From assembly GCA_905147135.1 (NCBI GenBank), contig LR990053.1:5964501-6028500 (forward strand): a stretch of 64,000 nt of DNA, given 5' to 3'. Positions 42,999-55,173 of the stretch are shown in pieces. The translations under genes and the position numbers were made by a program. The stretch is from Blastobasis lacticolella (Eukaryota; Arthropoda; Insecta; Lepidoptera; Blastobasidae). Under the pieces are notes generated by a model. That model saw only the letters and a list, made by a program, of their open reading frames with translations, had not been told where the DNA came from and ran no database searches. How positions within the stretch are numbered: position 1 is the first letter of the stretch; each line of letters opens with the position of its first letter.

Positions 42999-43634
42999 GC
43001 ATAATCTATTGGTACATGATCTCGGAAGATACTCATATGTGAGTACATGACCCGAGTGATATTCGTAGCTGCGTCACCCAAGCAAAAGCCAGGCAGGGCT
43101 TATATCAATATGTTTACTCACTTTATAAATATTTACTGAATATAGTGCATTCAAACATGCTGAAAAATTCAACATTTTGTGATTTCAACATTATGAGAAT
43201 TACAACGTTTCGGCCCGCAAGTTTTTGTGTTTTAACCTGCTAGCATACCGTCTTTCCGTAAATTCTGGCCCTTATTAACCCCTCACTCCGCGAGGGCCAA
43301 GTTTGCCACGCTTAAGTCCCGGTGTCGCGTCGTGCCAAGCACCGTAGCGGGCCGTAATTAACACTTTCGTCGCCTAATTTTATGCCTACCCACATTTTGA
43401 GTGGTTTTCATCAGTGGTTAATATGATTGAAATTGCACGGTTTGGGATTAGGTGAGGGTAGGTAGGGACTGGTATGTTCAAGAATTAAATGGGGTGCTGG
43501 ATGTTTTATATGTCATTTGGGTGATTGGCAGTGGTATTATGCCATTATTGGTTTATACCTATTTGAAAATGTTAATGTCTGTCACGTCGCAGCAACTTTT
43601 GTCCCCTTAATCTATTTTTTTATAAAATTCAGTA
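42999..43634. other. Unique sequence, no feature recognised
   Basis: 43265-43370 is GC-richer. No gene or repeat recognised. Confidence 0.45.
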
Positions 43635-43868
43635 AGAGCTCGTCTAGTCTAAAATGACGCGCCCCACTACTTAGTTCGTTGATATTGATAACGACACTTC
43701 ATCTGTGTGGGAGCCAATAAACGACGCGTTCTCCTACGTTTGAATCTCACCGCCAACTGAATGACCAATTACAACGGCATTTGTATATGTATTGCGTCCA
43801 TATTTTAAACTTGCTTGTGTGCCTTAATGCGATAGTGGAGCGCGTCATTTTAGATTAGACGAGCTCTA
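43635..43868. mobile_element. GAGCTC-type MITE, copy 1
   Basis: The ends agagctcgtctagtctaaaa (left) and, complemented, agagctcgtctaatctaaaa (right) are inverted over about 28 bp, continuing into tgacgcgc. The interior (gacacttcatctgtgtggga, cgacgcgttctcctacgttt, gaccaattacaacggcattt) is almost the same as at 46959-47180. Here the right TIR is complete. TA-type duplication is possible but not exact. Confidence 0.8.
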
Positions 43869-44785
43869 CAAACGAATAGAGTACTCAGAAAGTGGCAACT
43901 TTCGTCACTCTTCGAAAACATATGGGATTACCGAAATACAAGAAAATCTGGCAGTATTGAGTAGCGTCAAAACGGCAGAATTATTTATTGAGTGTATACT
44001 CCTCAGGTTTGACAAGAGTCTTATCACGTGTAAAATTTACCGATTTTATTTTAATTATTATCCAGATATTTATTGTCCGCACGCGATCAGTGGCCCGATT
44101 TCATAACGGCATTGAAACATGTTGCGACCAATGTTTTGTTGCGGACTAGAAAAAATCTCTATCGATGATTTGCGATTACGTAAAGCCTGCAACATCTCAT
44201 TCAACCAGCTTGCAACCGATATCAATCGATAAAACATTGATATGAAGTTGCCGCGAGTAACGGAGAATAATCGCTAACCTTTGCTTATTTAAAAAGTCAG
44301 TGTTGTGGTGCAAGCGTTATGTATTACGGAACATTTTCATTTACCAGCGTTATACTGCTCGTTGATATTTTGAAACTTTAGTTGTCAAGCCACAAAGCTT
44401 TTATTTTTCATCGTTTTCTTTGTTATTCTAGTTTTCAATAAAAATACAGTGAAAGTAAGTGTATTTCGTATATTTGTGCGTTTTATCAACTCATCCAATT
44501 CACGTCACGAATACTTCACGTATACCTATTAAGTTAATTTGTGTTGTAAATATGGCGCCAAATCGCCGAGTTGCCCACCGGAAACTCGAGCAGCTGGTTA
44601 AGTTTGTGGAAAGACACAAACAACAAATTTAACAAACAAAACAAACAACAAAAAACAATCAACCTATTTAACGATGATAAACAAGGTTTTCGTAATCAAA
44701 GTTTATGAAAAACTTAGTTTTCGGCGCTCTTGAAACAGCGTCTGAGTTGTTGCAATTGCAACGGGACCGCTTGCGGATTCGACTT
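43869..44785. other. Unique sequence with pieces related to the 7498 MITE
   Basis: 44155-44260 contains tttgcgattacgtaaagcct and caaccagcttgcaaccgata, resembling the 7498/44790 MITE words, perhaps an older copy. Nothing else recognised. Confidence 0.4.
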
Positions 44786-44789
44786 TCAT

Positions 44790-44995
44790 TGCAACAAAGA
44801 TATGTAATCGCATTTTCATACGAATAAATTTTATCGATATGCAAATTCCGATTGCTATTGCAATGGAACTTTGTTAGCGATTGAAACCGTCAAATCGAAG
44901 ATACGTAATCGCAAAAGTGACAATTTCAACCATTTTGCTTGCAACAGCGCGAGAATTGTCGGCAACAGAGTTACGTAATCAGCTTGCAGGTGATG
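44790..44995. mobile_element. MITE, copy 2 of the 7498 family
   Basis: Carries atatgtaatcgcatttt, ctattgcaatggaactttgt, tagcgattgaaacc, gaagatacgtaatcgcaaaa, gtgacaatttcaacca and acagagttacgtaatcagct, in the order of 7565-7715. The left terminus is poorly preserved. Confidence 0.55.
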
Positions 44996-45329
44996 GACCT
45001 TGTCAGATCTCGGGTGTATAACATCCGAACTCACAGACGTTACTAACGACGTTATAAACGCAAATTAGCCCGAGAACTGTCATTTACTACGACAAGGTTC
45101 CATCTAATTCTGATCGCGCTCGGAAAATACCTACAATGTTGAAAGCATTATATGTAATATGGATATGCCCTATCTATAAGGCCTATGTAAGAACGATAAA
45201 CGTTAGAATTGAATGCTTACCACTTTATAGCACAATATTGGTAGCCACTATCCGACGCTATCCGCTATCCGGTCCCCTCCCTCATGACTAAATGACGAAG
45301 ACGCTTGCCAAATTATGTGTGTCATAGAT

Positions 45330-45395
45330 TGTTTGTCATGTACGGGCCGGGTATCGAACCCGCGCCCCTCTTGCGCGGTGGCATTTGTCTTCATT
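45330..45395 (-). repeat. tRNA-like SINE fragment, reverse
   Basis: On the minus strand: accgcgcaagaggggcgcgg, gttcgatacccggcccgtac, atgacaaacaatctatgac. It has a box B-like ggttcgatacc, but the cloverleaf cannot be completed, so it is not a tRNA gene. Possibly related to SINE-D. Confidence 0.45.
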
Positions 45396-45576
45396 TTCTT
45401 AGTAGAGTCGGGGGTGGAGATTACTTTTATCGATAGACTGCGATAAGCAAATACTTACGATTATCTTTCTTTCTAGGGATGACTTTATTAAGATAATACG
45501 AGTACTGTATGAGTATAGTACAGTCAACTGCAGAGTGACTGGACCCATATATTAAATAACTGGAAGCATATATTAA

Positions 45577-45790
45577 ATGTATGGGGGGGTCAGGTCTCCC
45601 TGCACAGGTCTGGCTGTACAGTTAATTATCTGCGACCACTGGCCGGCGCTGAAGAACATCCGCAAACTCTACGCCAACGAAATGAAAATGCTGCGGTGGA
45701 TGTGCGGTGTTGGTATAATAGAGCACATCCGTGGCAGCATTGTTGTGGGGGACATCGCGGACAATATTGAAGAGGCTCGCTGGCCCTGTA
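45577..45790 (+). pseudogene. RTE-like LINE polymerase fragment
   Basis: The frame reads CDHWPALKNIRKLYANEMKM, LRWMCGVGIIEHIRGSIVVG, DIADNIEEARW. This fits the region after the catalytic domain in RTE polymerases (E-C-W-x ... E-M-x-M-L-R-W-M-x-G-V ... R). It lies upstream of the type of C-terminal block found at 11140 and 12405. No catalytic motifs remain, and it ends abruptly near 45795. Confidence 0.7.
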
Positions 45791-46644
45791 AATCCTATTT
45801 AGGTATAAGTAGATTACCTATATTTTATTTTGCAAATATAATTTTAAAATTACTGACGAATACTCTCTAAAATCTTAGCTTTAAAAAGGCCTCCCATTTA
45901 TGTGTGTGCGTGCTTTGACACTGTCACTGCGTGTCAGCACGATATAAAATCAATGGCGAAACAAAATGGCGACGGATTGGCAAACCTGGTTTATCTGTGT
46001 GAATGTGAAATTCACGTGTGTACATTCATACAACAACAAAAATTGACTCCAAATTGCCATACCATGCTTCACTTCTCTCGAGTGTAGAATGGCGTCCGTA
46101 TTTTTATCAGGTTCTTGTTCGCGATAATATCTAAGTGAAAAACTTATTAACAAAATTACTGAGTAAATATAACGTACCATTACTACTATTACTTAGGTAA
46201 TGTAATAACAATGAAACAGTCTTCTTAATATATTTAAGAAATTTATCGACATGAAATCGATGCCCCACCTCTACCGCCTTAGAACAAGGAACATTGATAT
46301 TAATTCCGCCTTCCCGTACCAAATCACGTCTATCTAATTATCCAATATTCTGCGACCGGTAAATATTAAATTATTAGGAAATTCGCGACTTCCCCGCTCC
46401 CTCTGGGAAATAATAGGCCTGTTTTTAAATGAAATAAGGAGGGAAAAGCGAATAACCCTGCGAGCTCCGAACGGATTCCAATTAGAAAGTTTTGTGTTTA
46501 TGCTTTTTTGGGAAACTCGTGAAATATTGGCCGGAGGGGACACAATGCGGGCGGAAGCGCGATGTAGGTTGACTTTGGGTGTATTTTCAATATTCCTGCA
46601 TTATAATAATACGCTGATGTAATCAGGTTCCCCTGTTAACGTTG
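45791..46644. other. Unique sequence, no feature recognised
   Basis: Short frames on both strands without recognised motifs. Confidence 0.45.
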
Positions 46645-46810
46645 CTACGGAACTCAGATGGCGGTCGCTCTACTGTAGTTGTCTGATCTGGCAAATCCTG
46701 GATCATGGTCAAGATGGACCTTAGGATCTGTTTTATCTACAATCTGACCTATACCGATCATTGGCCACGCGCATGAGAACCCAGCCGGGACATTAAAGAC
46801 AAGAACACCA
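46645..46810 (+). repeat. SINE-B, 3' half
   Basis: Reads aactcagatggcggtcgctc, tgtctgatctggcaaatcct, ggatcatggtcaagatggac, acgcgcatgagaacccagcc, gggacattaaagacaagaac. About 45 bp of extra sequence sits between the last two blocks. Confidence 0.65.
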
Positions 46811-46958
46811 ACCAAGGCCTAAAGCCTTGCCTTGCAAGGCCTTCAGTATGAGGCCATAAGGCTGCACTATGATATACCTATTGGTATTGATTGAGAATAA
46901 AGCTAATTATTTCTATGATTGTGCTATAAATATAATTTTCAAGGTAACCCTTATCGTA

Positions 46959-47180
46959 GAGCTCGTCTAGTCTAAAATGACGCGCCCCACTACTTAGTTG
47001 ATTTCGATGTGTGAGTGCAAATATTGATAACGACACTTCATCTGTGTGGGAGCCAATGAACGACGCGTTCTCCTACGTTTGAATCTCACCGGCAACTGAA
47101 TGACCAATTACAACGGCATTTGTATATGTATTGCGTTCATATTTTAAACTTGCTTGTGTGCGTTTAGATTAGACGAGCTC
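46959..47180. mobile_element. GAGCTC-type MITE, copy 2
   Basis: Starts gagctcgtctagtctaaaat and ends tagattagacgagctc. TA lies on both sides (46957-46958 and 47181-47182), suggesting a TA target. Compared with 43635-43868 it has about 20 extra bases (tgtgtgagtgcaa) near the left and lacks about 25 bases of the right subterminal region. The interior is otherwise nearly identical, so the two share a recent source. Confidence 0.8.
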
Positions 47181-47797
47181 TACCTAGGTATCTCTCAAAA
47201 AACATACTTATAACTTATTCCTTATTACCTATATTTTTATTTTTTTCAGTTTCAACGCAACCCTTTCTTTCCTATAATTACAAAACGCTCTGCATCTCTG
47301 GAATTCTTTCTAAACGGCTTAAACGTTTGAACACTGTAATTTGTATTGAATACAACGCTAGAACTATTTAACTATAACCCAACCACTTTAAATACACAAA
47401 TTTCTCCCTCGTTTGTTCTTTCGGGGGGACCATCTTTATTTGGCAGGGTAACGTAATCGGTGAACACAGGCACAGTAGCTATTATATTATGAATTCTAAA
47501 GAGAATTTGTCATAGCCGCAGGAGCGGTCATTTCTTAGATTGCGTTTGAATATGTAAAAGGCTATTATAGTAGAAATTCGAGGTCTTTTTCGTGTCCCGA
47601 AATTGTTGGGTTAATGTTTTTATGGTAATTTAATGGGGACGCTTTAAATTCTGATATGGTGTGAGTTCGTCGTATGTGTTGAAATTATAATCGATGCAAC
47701 TTATGACATTTAGCGTGTGATTAGTCGTAATTTAGGCTGTGATTATTGTTTTTTAATATGTATAAATAATTTGAACCAGATCAGTAATGTTTTCAAT
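47181..47797. other. AT-rich sequence, no feature recognised
   Basis: No repeat or coding signal recognised. Confidence 0.45.
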
Positions 47798-47945
47798 AAA
47801 GCTGGAGTCCGAAGTGGTAAGAATAAAAGGACATGTATGAAAAGAGTTGTGGATGTATGCGAGACAGAGCGTTGTGTCAGGACAGAGCAAAGTGGCGTTT
47901 CAAAGTCTATGCCTACCCCACCTGTGGGAAAGAGTATGTATGTGT
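47798..47945 (+). pseudogene. LINE H C-terminal remnant, copy 2
   Basis: The frame reads VRSGKNKRTCMKRVVDVCET, ERCVRTEQSGVSKSMPTPPV and ends after GKSMYV, where tatgtatgtgtaa recalls the (TATG)n tail of copy 1 at 29918. The better-preserved frame here suggests the ending is truly coding. Clade uncertain. Confidence 0.6.
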
Positions 47946-47975
47946 AATTATTTGAAAAACTTATGATTTTAATAG

Positions 47976-48016
47976 CATGGAGACTCACAATAACTATGAT
48001 ATTGTGAGTCTCCATG
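47976..48016. repeat. Perfect hairpin, 16-bp arms
   Basis: catggagactcacaat (47976-47991) and its exact complement (48001-48016) surround a 9-nt loop. Confidence 0.9.
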
Positions 48017-50104
48017 ACTGTAGTTGTTTACCAAGTCAGTGATGCGCTTATGCTTTGTTTGAACTTCGCAGTGTTGAAAATTGGCGATTAAATTTGCCTA
48101 ATCGAATTGTGGACATAATATAGATAGATATTCCATCTCATGGAGTCAGTTTGATTATGGATGTGTGAGTAAGCTCGACAGCGATCTGTAAGTCAGTTGT
48201 TTTGAGTCCGCGCTGGGATCCTGCACTTATTGAACTATTATATTATGTAGAAAGAGTTCAAATTGCGCTTAGTAAAACATCAGTAAATAATTCATTATTA
48301 TTATACTTGTGTATAGGATTACACACTTCACACATCGCTTGTCCATCTTGTATACGTAGTTGCTTACCTAGTTAAAATATACCACAAAGACAATATAAAC
48401 AACAATTGAATTACATTTATTTGTACCTACCTAAGTAGCTACAAAAAATTCGACAAATTTAAAAAACTGCTTTTTTGCACCTTATCTGCTTGCGGTGTAA
48501 TATCTAGGATCTATTGTGCCTATACTATGTATATCGGAGGACGTTCCGTTCCGCGAAAGTCCGTTTTATTTAACTGATGTGCTTATGTTTTTGGTTTCGT
48601 ACCATATCGTGCAAATTTCAATGAAAAGGCTATGTCACTTTCCGACACCACAACTACCTCTTTCATCACATCTATCCGATTCTCCATTGCTGCGTGAAAG
48701 ACAACAAATCTGCACACATTTCCGATTTCCCCGCAACCAGACCCGAGACCCGAAAAACCCGTCCGCCAACGCATCCGCAAATCGACGAACTCATTACCGT
48801 CCATTACCTTCCCCAACATTGCGACCTTCACGGCTCAAGCCTACGCAATGTAAACTGTGGCCGGAGTCAATCAAGCCACATCAAAGCCAGCACTGAATCA
48901 CCAAAGGACCAATTACAACGTTAAAAGGACCCCCGCCCCGGGGCCCTCATGGGAACCGAATTTGAATTTGAAATTTCGGTACCAATTTAGCTTGAGGTGC
49001 AACGCGACAGATACCGAAACGCACTGGGAAAGGAGTGATCAAATTGGATAGTATATGCTTAAGGTTGAGATGAAGCAGATCCAATCAATACAAAGAATAA
49101 GTCGCACATTTGTGTGATGTAAACTGCTACTATTGTTACCAAATCACCAATAAAACCATAACATATTATTTGTTTATAAACTAATTAGATCTGAACATTT
49201 CTTCATTCTTGAATTCATCTTTCATCATCTTCATCTTGAATAGCACTTACTGGCTAGCAATTAGCTTAATGCTTAATTAAGGCCGTAGTACTTATTAGAC
49301 GTTGTCGTGCGACCGTAGTCATTGGTCGTACGACAGACGCCGCCCGATAAATAGGAGACCTCAAAACCGCCCCTCGCATCATAATGGTCGTACGAACGTT
49401 TTCAATTAGGACAGCTTCTACTATTACTATAATTATAATCTTCAGTATAATTTGACGAAAATCTCGGTGTTACAGTCCATTTTCCTGGTGACAGGTATCT
49501 GCATGCACCCGTGAGTACAAAACTTTGCAGAGATCCGAATATACCAGACACCACATGGCTATAACAGTAGGTTACTCTTATTTATCTGCACATTGACAGT
49601 GTACTGAGTCGAGTCACAATATTAATACCGGGTCGCGTCGCTCTTCTCCCGAGGGGTTTCTAAATCATCCGTCCCTGTCGCTCCCTCGCGCCCGGCGCCA
49701 GGGAGATATGGACTTGTGGATAAGACATCTAAAAACATTCATAGACATATTTTAATCGTGTATACGAGGCTGTGTAGAGCATGTGGTTTTTTTTGCTTGC
49801 GAGGGTTATCCAAATTGTGCAAATAGGTACGTCTTGTATAACAACGTTGATACTACCTAATCACATCAATCCACAGATCTTGTAAATTTCGTATTGAGAC
49901 AAGAGAGCTGATGGATGCAAGAGACAAAGTAGGTCGGCGTAGAAAGTGTGGGGGAAGCCTAAGTTAAGGAAACCTAGGGGCGCAACCGTGGACACCTTGC
50001 AGCTTAAGAAAGTGTTCAATCTATTAATAAAATACTTAAAATCTAGTGTTTAATTAGTAAGTTAGCAGCTTTCTTCTTTTCTAAAAGGCCGACAAAACAT
50101 AATT
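48017..50104. other. Unique sequence with a C-rich strand-biased stretch
   Basis: 48640-48960 is C-rich and G-poor on the plus strand; frames of 126 and 76 codons read through it in two phases, so neither is convincing. 49300-49355 has imperfect gtcgtacgac-type inverted words. The rest is AT-rich. Confidence 0.4.
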
Positions 50105-50290
50105 ATCATCCTGGCGTTAAATCTCGGTTGTGGTCTCAAGCGGTATGCGAGGGCCCGGTGTCCACCTTCCTACTCCTCTTGGTCCACTTCGCTAAGTCTT
50201 CGGAATCCTTGGTGGTGAGTTTATTGGCACGCATGTCATGACGTTAAACCATCGGTTCTTGCAGCGGCCCCTCTTTCCCGTGCCTGGCCG
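50105..50290 (-). pseudogene. RTE-like LINE 3' end, reverse, uninterrupted
   Basis: On the minus strand: gtcggccaggcacgggaaag, gaaccgatggtttaacgtca, actcaccaccaaggattccg, cgaagtggaccaagaggagt, ggacaccgggccctcgcata, acaaccgagatttaacgcca, then ggatgataa. The order matches 12405-12755 without its insertion. It shows that the coding end is directly joined to the tail also carried by SINE-B. Confidence 0.7.
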
Positions 50291-50900
50291 ACCAAGTACT
50301 AAAAATAATTATATAATAATTAGCATATTTAACATTATAATATTATAATTGGTAACTTGGGAAATATATATAAATCTTACAAAATCCTTCCTTTTAAAAA
50401 AAGTAATTTTCGACCTTTCTGATAAATTCTATAGATGAAATTGTAACGTCGACCATACTCGTGAAAGTTTTACCTACTAAGACTGAGATACAAACAAATG
50501 CCTTTTGAAAAAACACATCTTATCAGTCACATCCACAACAGCCTAGCGCATCCGTAGCGCCTCCGGTAACATTCGCTTTACGGTGTAATTTTTCTTATGT
50601 TATTTATTTATTTATTACGGAGTGAGTGATCTATATCACGTCATATCTTACACTCTTGTAAATGGGCCGACATTTATTCAGGCTTCCTTTGTCTCGACGC
50701 GACTCCTGGGCTCGGATGGAGTCGGCGCGTACGCATTGTTCGAGTTCGACCGCCATCTTGGATTTGTTTACTTTTAATTCTTTTAGAGAGACTCCGAGGA
50801 AGAACTTAAAAGGAGTATAATGGTCAATCAAATTGGGCTAAGTCTCAAGTTATGGATTGATCGCTAATGGTATATTAAGCTTCAGGTTTTAACGCTTTTT
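50291..50900. other. AT-rich sequence, no feature recognised
   Basis: No repeat link or coding signal recognised. Confidence 0.45.
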
Positions 50901-50904
50901 TAAA

Positions 50905-51200
50905 TAATCAAGCAAGCAGGTAACGTGATGATAACTGGACACCACCGCCCATGGACATTCGCTACATGAGGAGGTTGGTAAATGCATTGCCAGCCTTTGA
51001 GAGTTCTACATTATTTCATGATAAGGCTAAACATATATACAATATTGTTTTTGCAAATAAGAGCAAGTATTTTTTTTTACATTTACATTTACATCAGGCA
51101 AACAGGCCAGCGGGCCACCTGATGGAAAGTAGTCACCCTCGCCTATGGACATCAGCAACCCCAGGGGCGCTACCAATGCGTTGCCCGCCACTAAACAGAC
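50905..51200 (+). repeat. Two family A copies, head to tail
   Basis: The first, diverged (50925-51010): aactggacaccaccgcccat, ggacattcgctacatgagga, aatgcattgccagcctttga. The second (51085-51200): aacaggccagcgggccacct, gatggaaagtagtcaccctc, gacatcagcaaccccagggg, caatgcgttgcccgcc. The two belong to different subfamilies. Confidence 0.6.
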
Positions 51201-51389
51201 CTCTAATATACGTCTTGAACGATTCCATGTCATAGTGGTTGTAATGAAACAATGTTGAGAAGCAGGTAAAACAAAATATATACATATAATAAACAGTAAA
51301 TAAACTGTGTCTGTACACTGAATATATTTACAAAAAAATTATTTTGGGCGATGAAGAATAAGGGCATAAAAATAAATTTTAAAATTAAG

Positions 51390-51648
51390 GAAAAGAAATT
51401 TTAAAATGTTTGTCTGTCTATTTGTCTGTTTGTACACGCTGATCTCCAGAAGTACTGAACGGATTTGAATTATTTGTTTTGTTGTTTAGCTATTAAACCT
51501 GGACAGAATTGAAATATAACCACAGCTTGACCTCGCCGTAGTACTAGCTTTCATACATTACGGAGGTCCTTGAAAATGGTTGCTCCGGAAGACGATAAAC
51601 TGCCTTAAAAACTATTTCCACGCGGACGAAGTCGCGTGCAAAAGCTAG
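51390..51648 (+). mobile_element. Non-autonomous Helitron, 3'-complete
   Basis: Ends ccacgcggacgaagtcgcgt, gcaaaagCTAG and T. The palindromic cacgcg/cgcgtg stem lies about 9 nt from the terminus, the classic Helitron arrangement. 5' sequence gtctgtctatttgtctgttt, acgctgatctccagaagtac, tgaacggatttgaatt. The exact 5' TC is not identified. Confidence 0.7.
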
Positions 51649-52124
51649 TACCAAATAAGAGGCGTTTTATAATTACTGTGTTACGCACCGACTCTTCATA
51701 TTCGTAAAACCAGTTTACAATATTTCTATCTGTACGCAGGTAGGCATTTTCATTTAAAGTTAAAATCTTTTAAAGACCGATATATTTATTGAAGACGGTC
51801 ACTCAAACTCGCAGTAAACTTGAAAATTGATGGAGTGACATACGTTTGTATAATTCACATTGCTAAAAAGCTGCTTACTGCGAGTGAACTTTTAAGACTT
51901 TTTTATCATTATTTTAAAAAGTACTTACTTAAGTGAGTCTCGCTCACGCCAGGAGCTCCTAAGGTAAGATAAGTTGAACATTTGTTGCGTGTTGTTGTTG
52001 TAGTTAAAACTGATTTTGGTTCTTTTGATAATTTTTTTCTAGGTTCTAGGACCCTGTTGGTTTCTATATGGATTTTTATAAAATTGCAGTTTTGCATCGA
52101 CGCCAAATCATTAATTAGTTTTTT
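51649..52124. other. AT-rich sequence, no feature recognised
   Basis: No repeat or gene signal recognised. Confidence 0.45.
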
Positions 52125-52239
52125 TTTTATATCATACGGTAGGCAAACAGGCAAGCGGGCCACCTGATGGATAGTGGTCACCACTGACCTTTACATTAAC
52201 GTTGACCTTGAGTCTGTGCCAACAGACTCAAGGTCAACG
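52125..52239 (+). repeat. Family A fragment ending at a perfect hairpin
   Basis: Family A words (ggcaaacaggcaagcgggcc, acctgatggatagtggtcac) stop at 52195. An 18-bp perfect inverted repeat with a 4-nt loop follows (arms 52200-52217 and 52222-52239, left arm cgttgaccttgagtctgt). The hairpin marks the breakpoint of the repeat. Confidence 0.75.
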
Positions 52240-55170
52240 GTCTCTCCACCCAGTAGCCTAATTAAACCCATACCACATTTGGGTATCTAAGACGACGAAA
52301 ATATAACATAAGCTGTGCTGTACATAACTTGATTTGAGACAACCGGGTCATAAACGCCAATATTACTATTTTGTTAGAAAAACTTTAGTGACTACAATGT
52401 TTGCATATCATTTTAATAAATAAAATATACATTGTATGGTAGGTACCCATTTTGTTCAAGATTTTGGTAAAGTTTCAAATGTACCGGTAAGTTACCTAAC
52501 AAGTAAAGTAGAGAGGCACGAGCGGCGTGAAAATTAATCATCCAATGAAAGAAGGCCTGATTTTCGTCCAGCTGTCTGAGGGTTGTGACCTTGTCATATC
52601 GATATGAATTATGTCGATAATTTTATGTTGCTCCTAGTCCCTTTATTGGCCAATTGGCAGTGTGGTGTCGTAAAAAGCGCGAATGATGTCTTAGAGCCAC
52701 ACCAGCTTACCATCAGGCAGGCGGTAAGCTTGTTTATCACCTTAGTTGTATAAAAAAACAAAGTCGTAGACGCCAAGCGTGGAGGTTATTGCAAAACTAT
52801 CTATTAATGAAGAGGATAAAGCTCAACATGGGTCTCATACTAACCTAACCTGTCGCTTCATACATATTATGTGCTTTATAAACTTATGAAGTTTTGTAGA
52901 GACTATCTACGCATTTGAGAATTTCATCTAGCTAGATATGTAAAGACAGGTGAGCGTAGGTAGGCTTAATGTTCCTAAGCTACACAGATGAACCTGTAAA
53001 AAAACTTTAAAAAAAAATTGTATAGACATTACGTCCCATCACTACTTGAAAAGTGGCGGTCAGATTTTGTCCGTAGTACTCCCAATCTGTGTCTTTTTTA
53101 CGTTTTTCCGTTTTTTACGCACCTTTTTACCCTTTTGCTTCGCTTTTTAAGCCCATTTTGGACAATAAAGTGACCGCAGATGCGCGCGCAGGTGTGACGT
53201 GAACGCTTCATGCCAATTCATGACCATATTCCTTATCTTTAATATTATTTTTTCCCTTTGTTAACCGAGTTCTTTTTAAAATCCGTTAATAAAGCGCATG
53301 GTCATTTGATTAGAGATTGTTAGTTTCATGTCAATTAGATGGCCATCTGTCCGGAGTTGTTCTGGGGTATCAATTTCGACTGCAGGGTCATTTTTGTTAA
53401 TGACATGTTAATTGCAGATGATTTTTTTTATTATTTGTTGTTACCAATACAATTATTTGTGTGCAAAAATACGCAACACTGTTTAAACTAGTCGTTTTTA
53501 CTCAAGTTTTCGTCGATTCTACGACGAACAGGCAAATAAGTACAATAGTCAGGAAAATGTGTAGGTTGAGATAAGATTAATTTTTTTTTTCCGTGAGTCT
53601 GTAACAAAGTTTCAGAAGGTAGAAAGGTAGGCCAGGTATAGGTAGGTCTGTCGCCAATTTCATAACAATAAAAATAGCTTCAAATTATGATAAAAGGAAA
53701 TAATTTAATTGTTATATATTAAAAGTTAATGTTACTATTTCTTCGAAGCATGGTTTAAATAGAAAATTAAATTTAATGTGTGTCTGATTTTTTGCCAAGA
53801 CATTGTTTTACACAATACATAAAAACTGCATTTAACGTGTACTCATACTCTAAAAGCTTTATCCTTACACAAAAACATATAAACCGCAATAAACGTCTCA
53901 ATCTAGCGACATGCACGTAGTAATTAAATGCAAATAAGGATGTACACTAGTCGATATAATTCACGCTGGTTTATCGTGCATCGACAGTTTGCGTGTCGGC
54001 TCGCGTCCGCATTATCAACTTTATGGTTATACGCGCTCGTCAAATGAGTATCGCTATACGTAAGTCAACGTCACACTAATTGATGCCGTGACACTGTGTC
54101 GTATGTAATTCCAGTGGCGACAAGTCGGCAACCGGTTTGTCGATATCGATGTTTCTCGTTACCCGCTCAAGACGTGTCTTGGTATGATTCCTTTTTTGTT
54201 TTGATTTATAAAAGTACTTACCTATAGGTATCTAAACCAGCTTTTCCCTCTGACATTTTCTTTGAACCAGATTTGTCGTGAACCAGATTCTGTATTTTCC
54301 CATACATATATCATACCATTCAAGTCCCCGTTTCATTCATCCCATTTTCATAGAAATTTTCGGACGATCCAGTCTTAGCGGATGTTTTACATGAAATTAA
54401 CTATCAGCGTAACAACTCGATTTAATTAGTTGTTTGGGCTAGCTTTTGATAGGCACCATGCCTCGTCATAATGTTTCCTAGCCATCTGAACACTGAAGTA
54501 ATTACCGGCAATGCCGGGTTCCTATAGATATTTTAATTTTATTGGCAAAATGTGTAGATAAGTACCATTAGGCGACCTATTTATTTTTACCCGACTGCCA
54601 AGGAAGGGTTATTATTTGTCTTTATTTATTAGGAAGCCAACAAAATATGAAATATATTAAATTGCTTTTTAAATTTACTTAATACGCAATACTCATATGT
54701 CACTTGCAGGCTCACTCAACATTATGATTTAAAAAATAACTTCTCGAAATAACTGAAACCTAAAATTTTAAATTTTTACTCTGTAATATTTTAATGAAGT
54801 GTTTAATTTTTACTCTTGTGTGTCTCTATTGTAAAAAAATTAACCCCCCACCTCCCCAACCAAAACAACATTAACCACCCAAACACCAATCCCATATTTC
54901 CATCCGATAGAGTCAAGACTCCCCAATAAATCGCTTCGGCAAACGGCTCACAAATAAGTACGCTGGCAAGTGTAAAGTGGTTAATTCATTTTTATCTGCG
55001 GACATGTTCATTTGCATGCGCCGGCGCAGGCCACTTAGCGCGGAGATAGTGACGGGTCGCGTTGACGCCCGTCAATCGTGGGCCTGATACAGCGCCTGAT
55101 GTAACGTGGACGGTGGAATGTCCACGTTATACTCGACGAATAATAATGTTAGGTGGTATGTGGTGTTGAT
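52240..55170. other. Mostly unique AT-rich sequence
   Basis: 52655-52800 holds a decayed family E head and end (gtgtggtgtcgta, gccaagcgtggaggttattg) around a reverse repeat piece (agcttaccatcaggcaggcg). 53985-54075 and 55010-55085 are CpG-richer (gtgtcggctcgcgtccgc; catgcgccggcgcagg) and may be regulatory. No coding frame recognised. Confidence 0.4.
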
Positions 55171-55173
55171 TGG

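Noticed and set aside
48516..48896. 126-codon forward frame
   Set aside because: A second phase (48694-48924) is equally open through the same C-rich stretch, and neither has a recognised domain or splice context.
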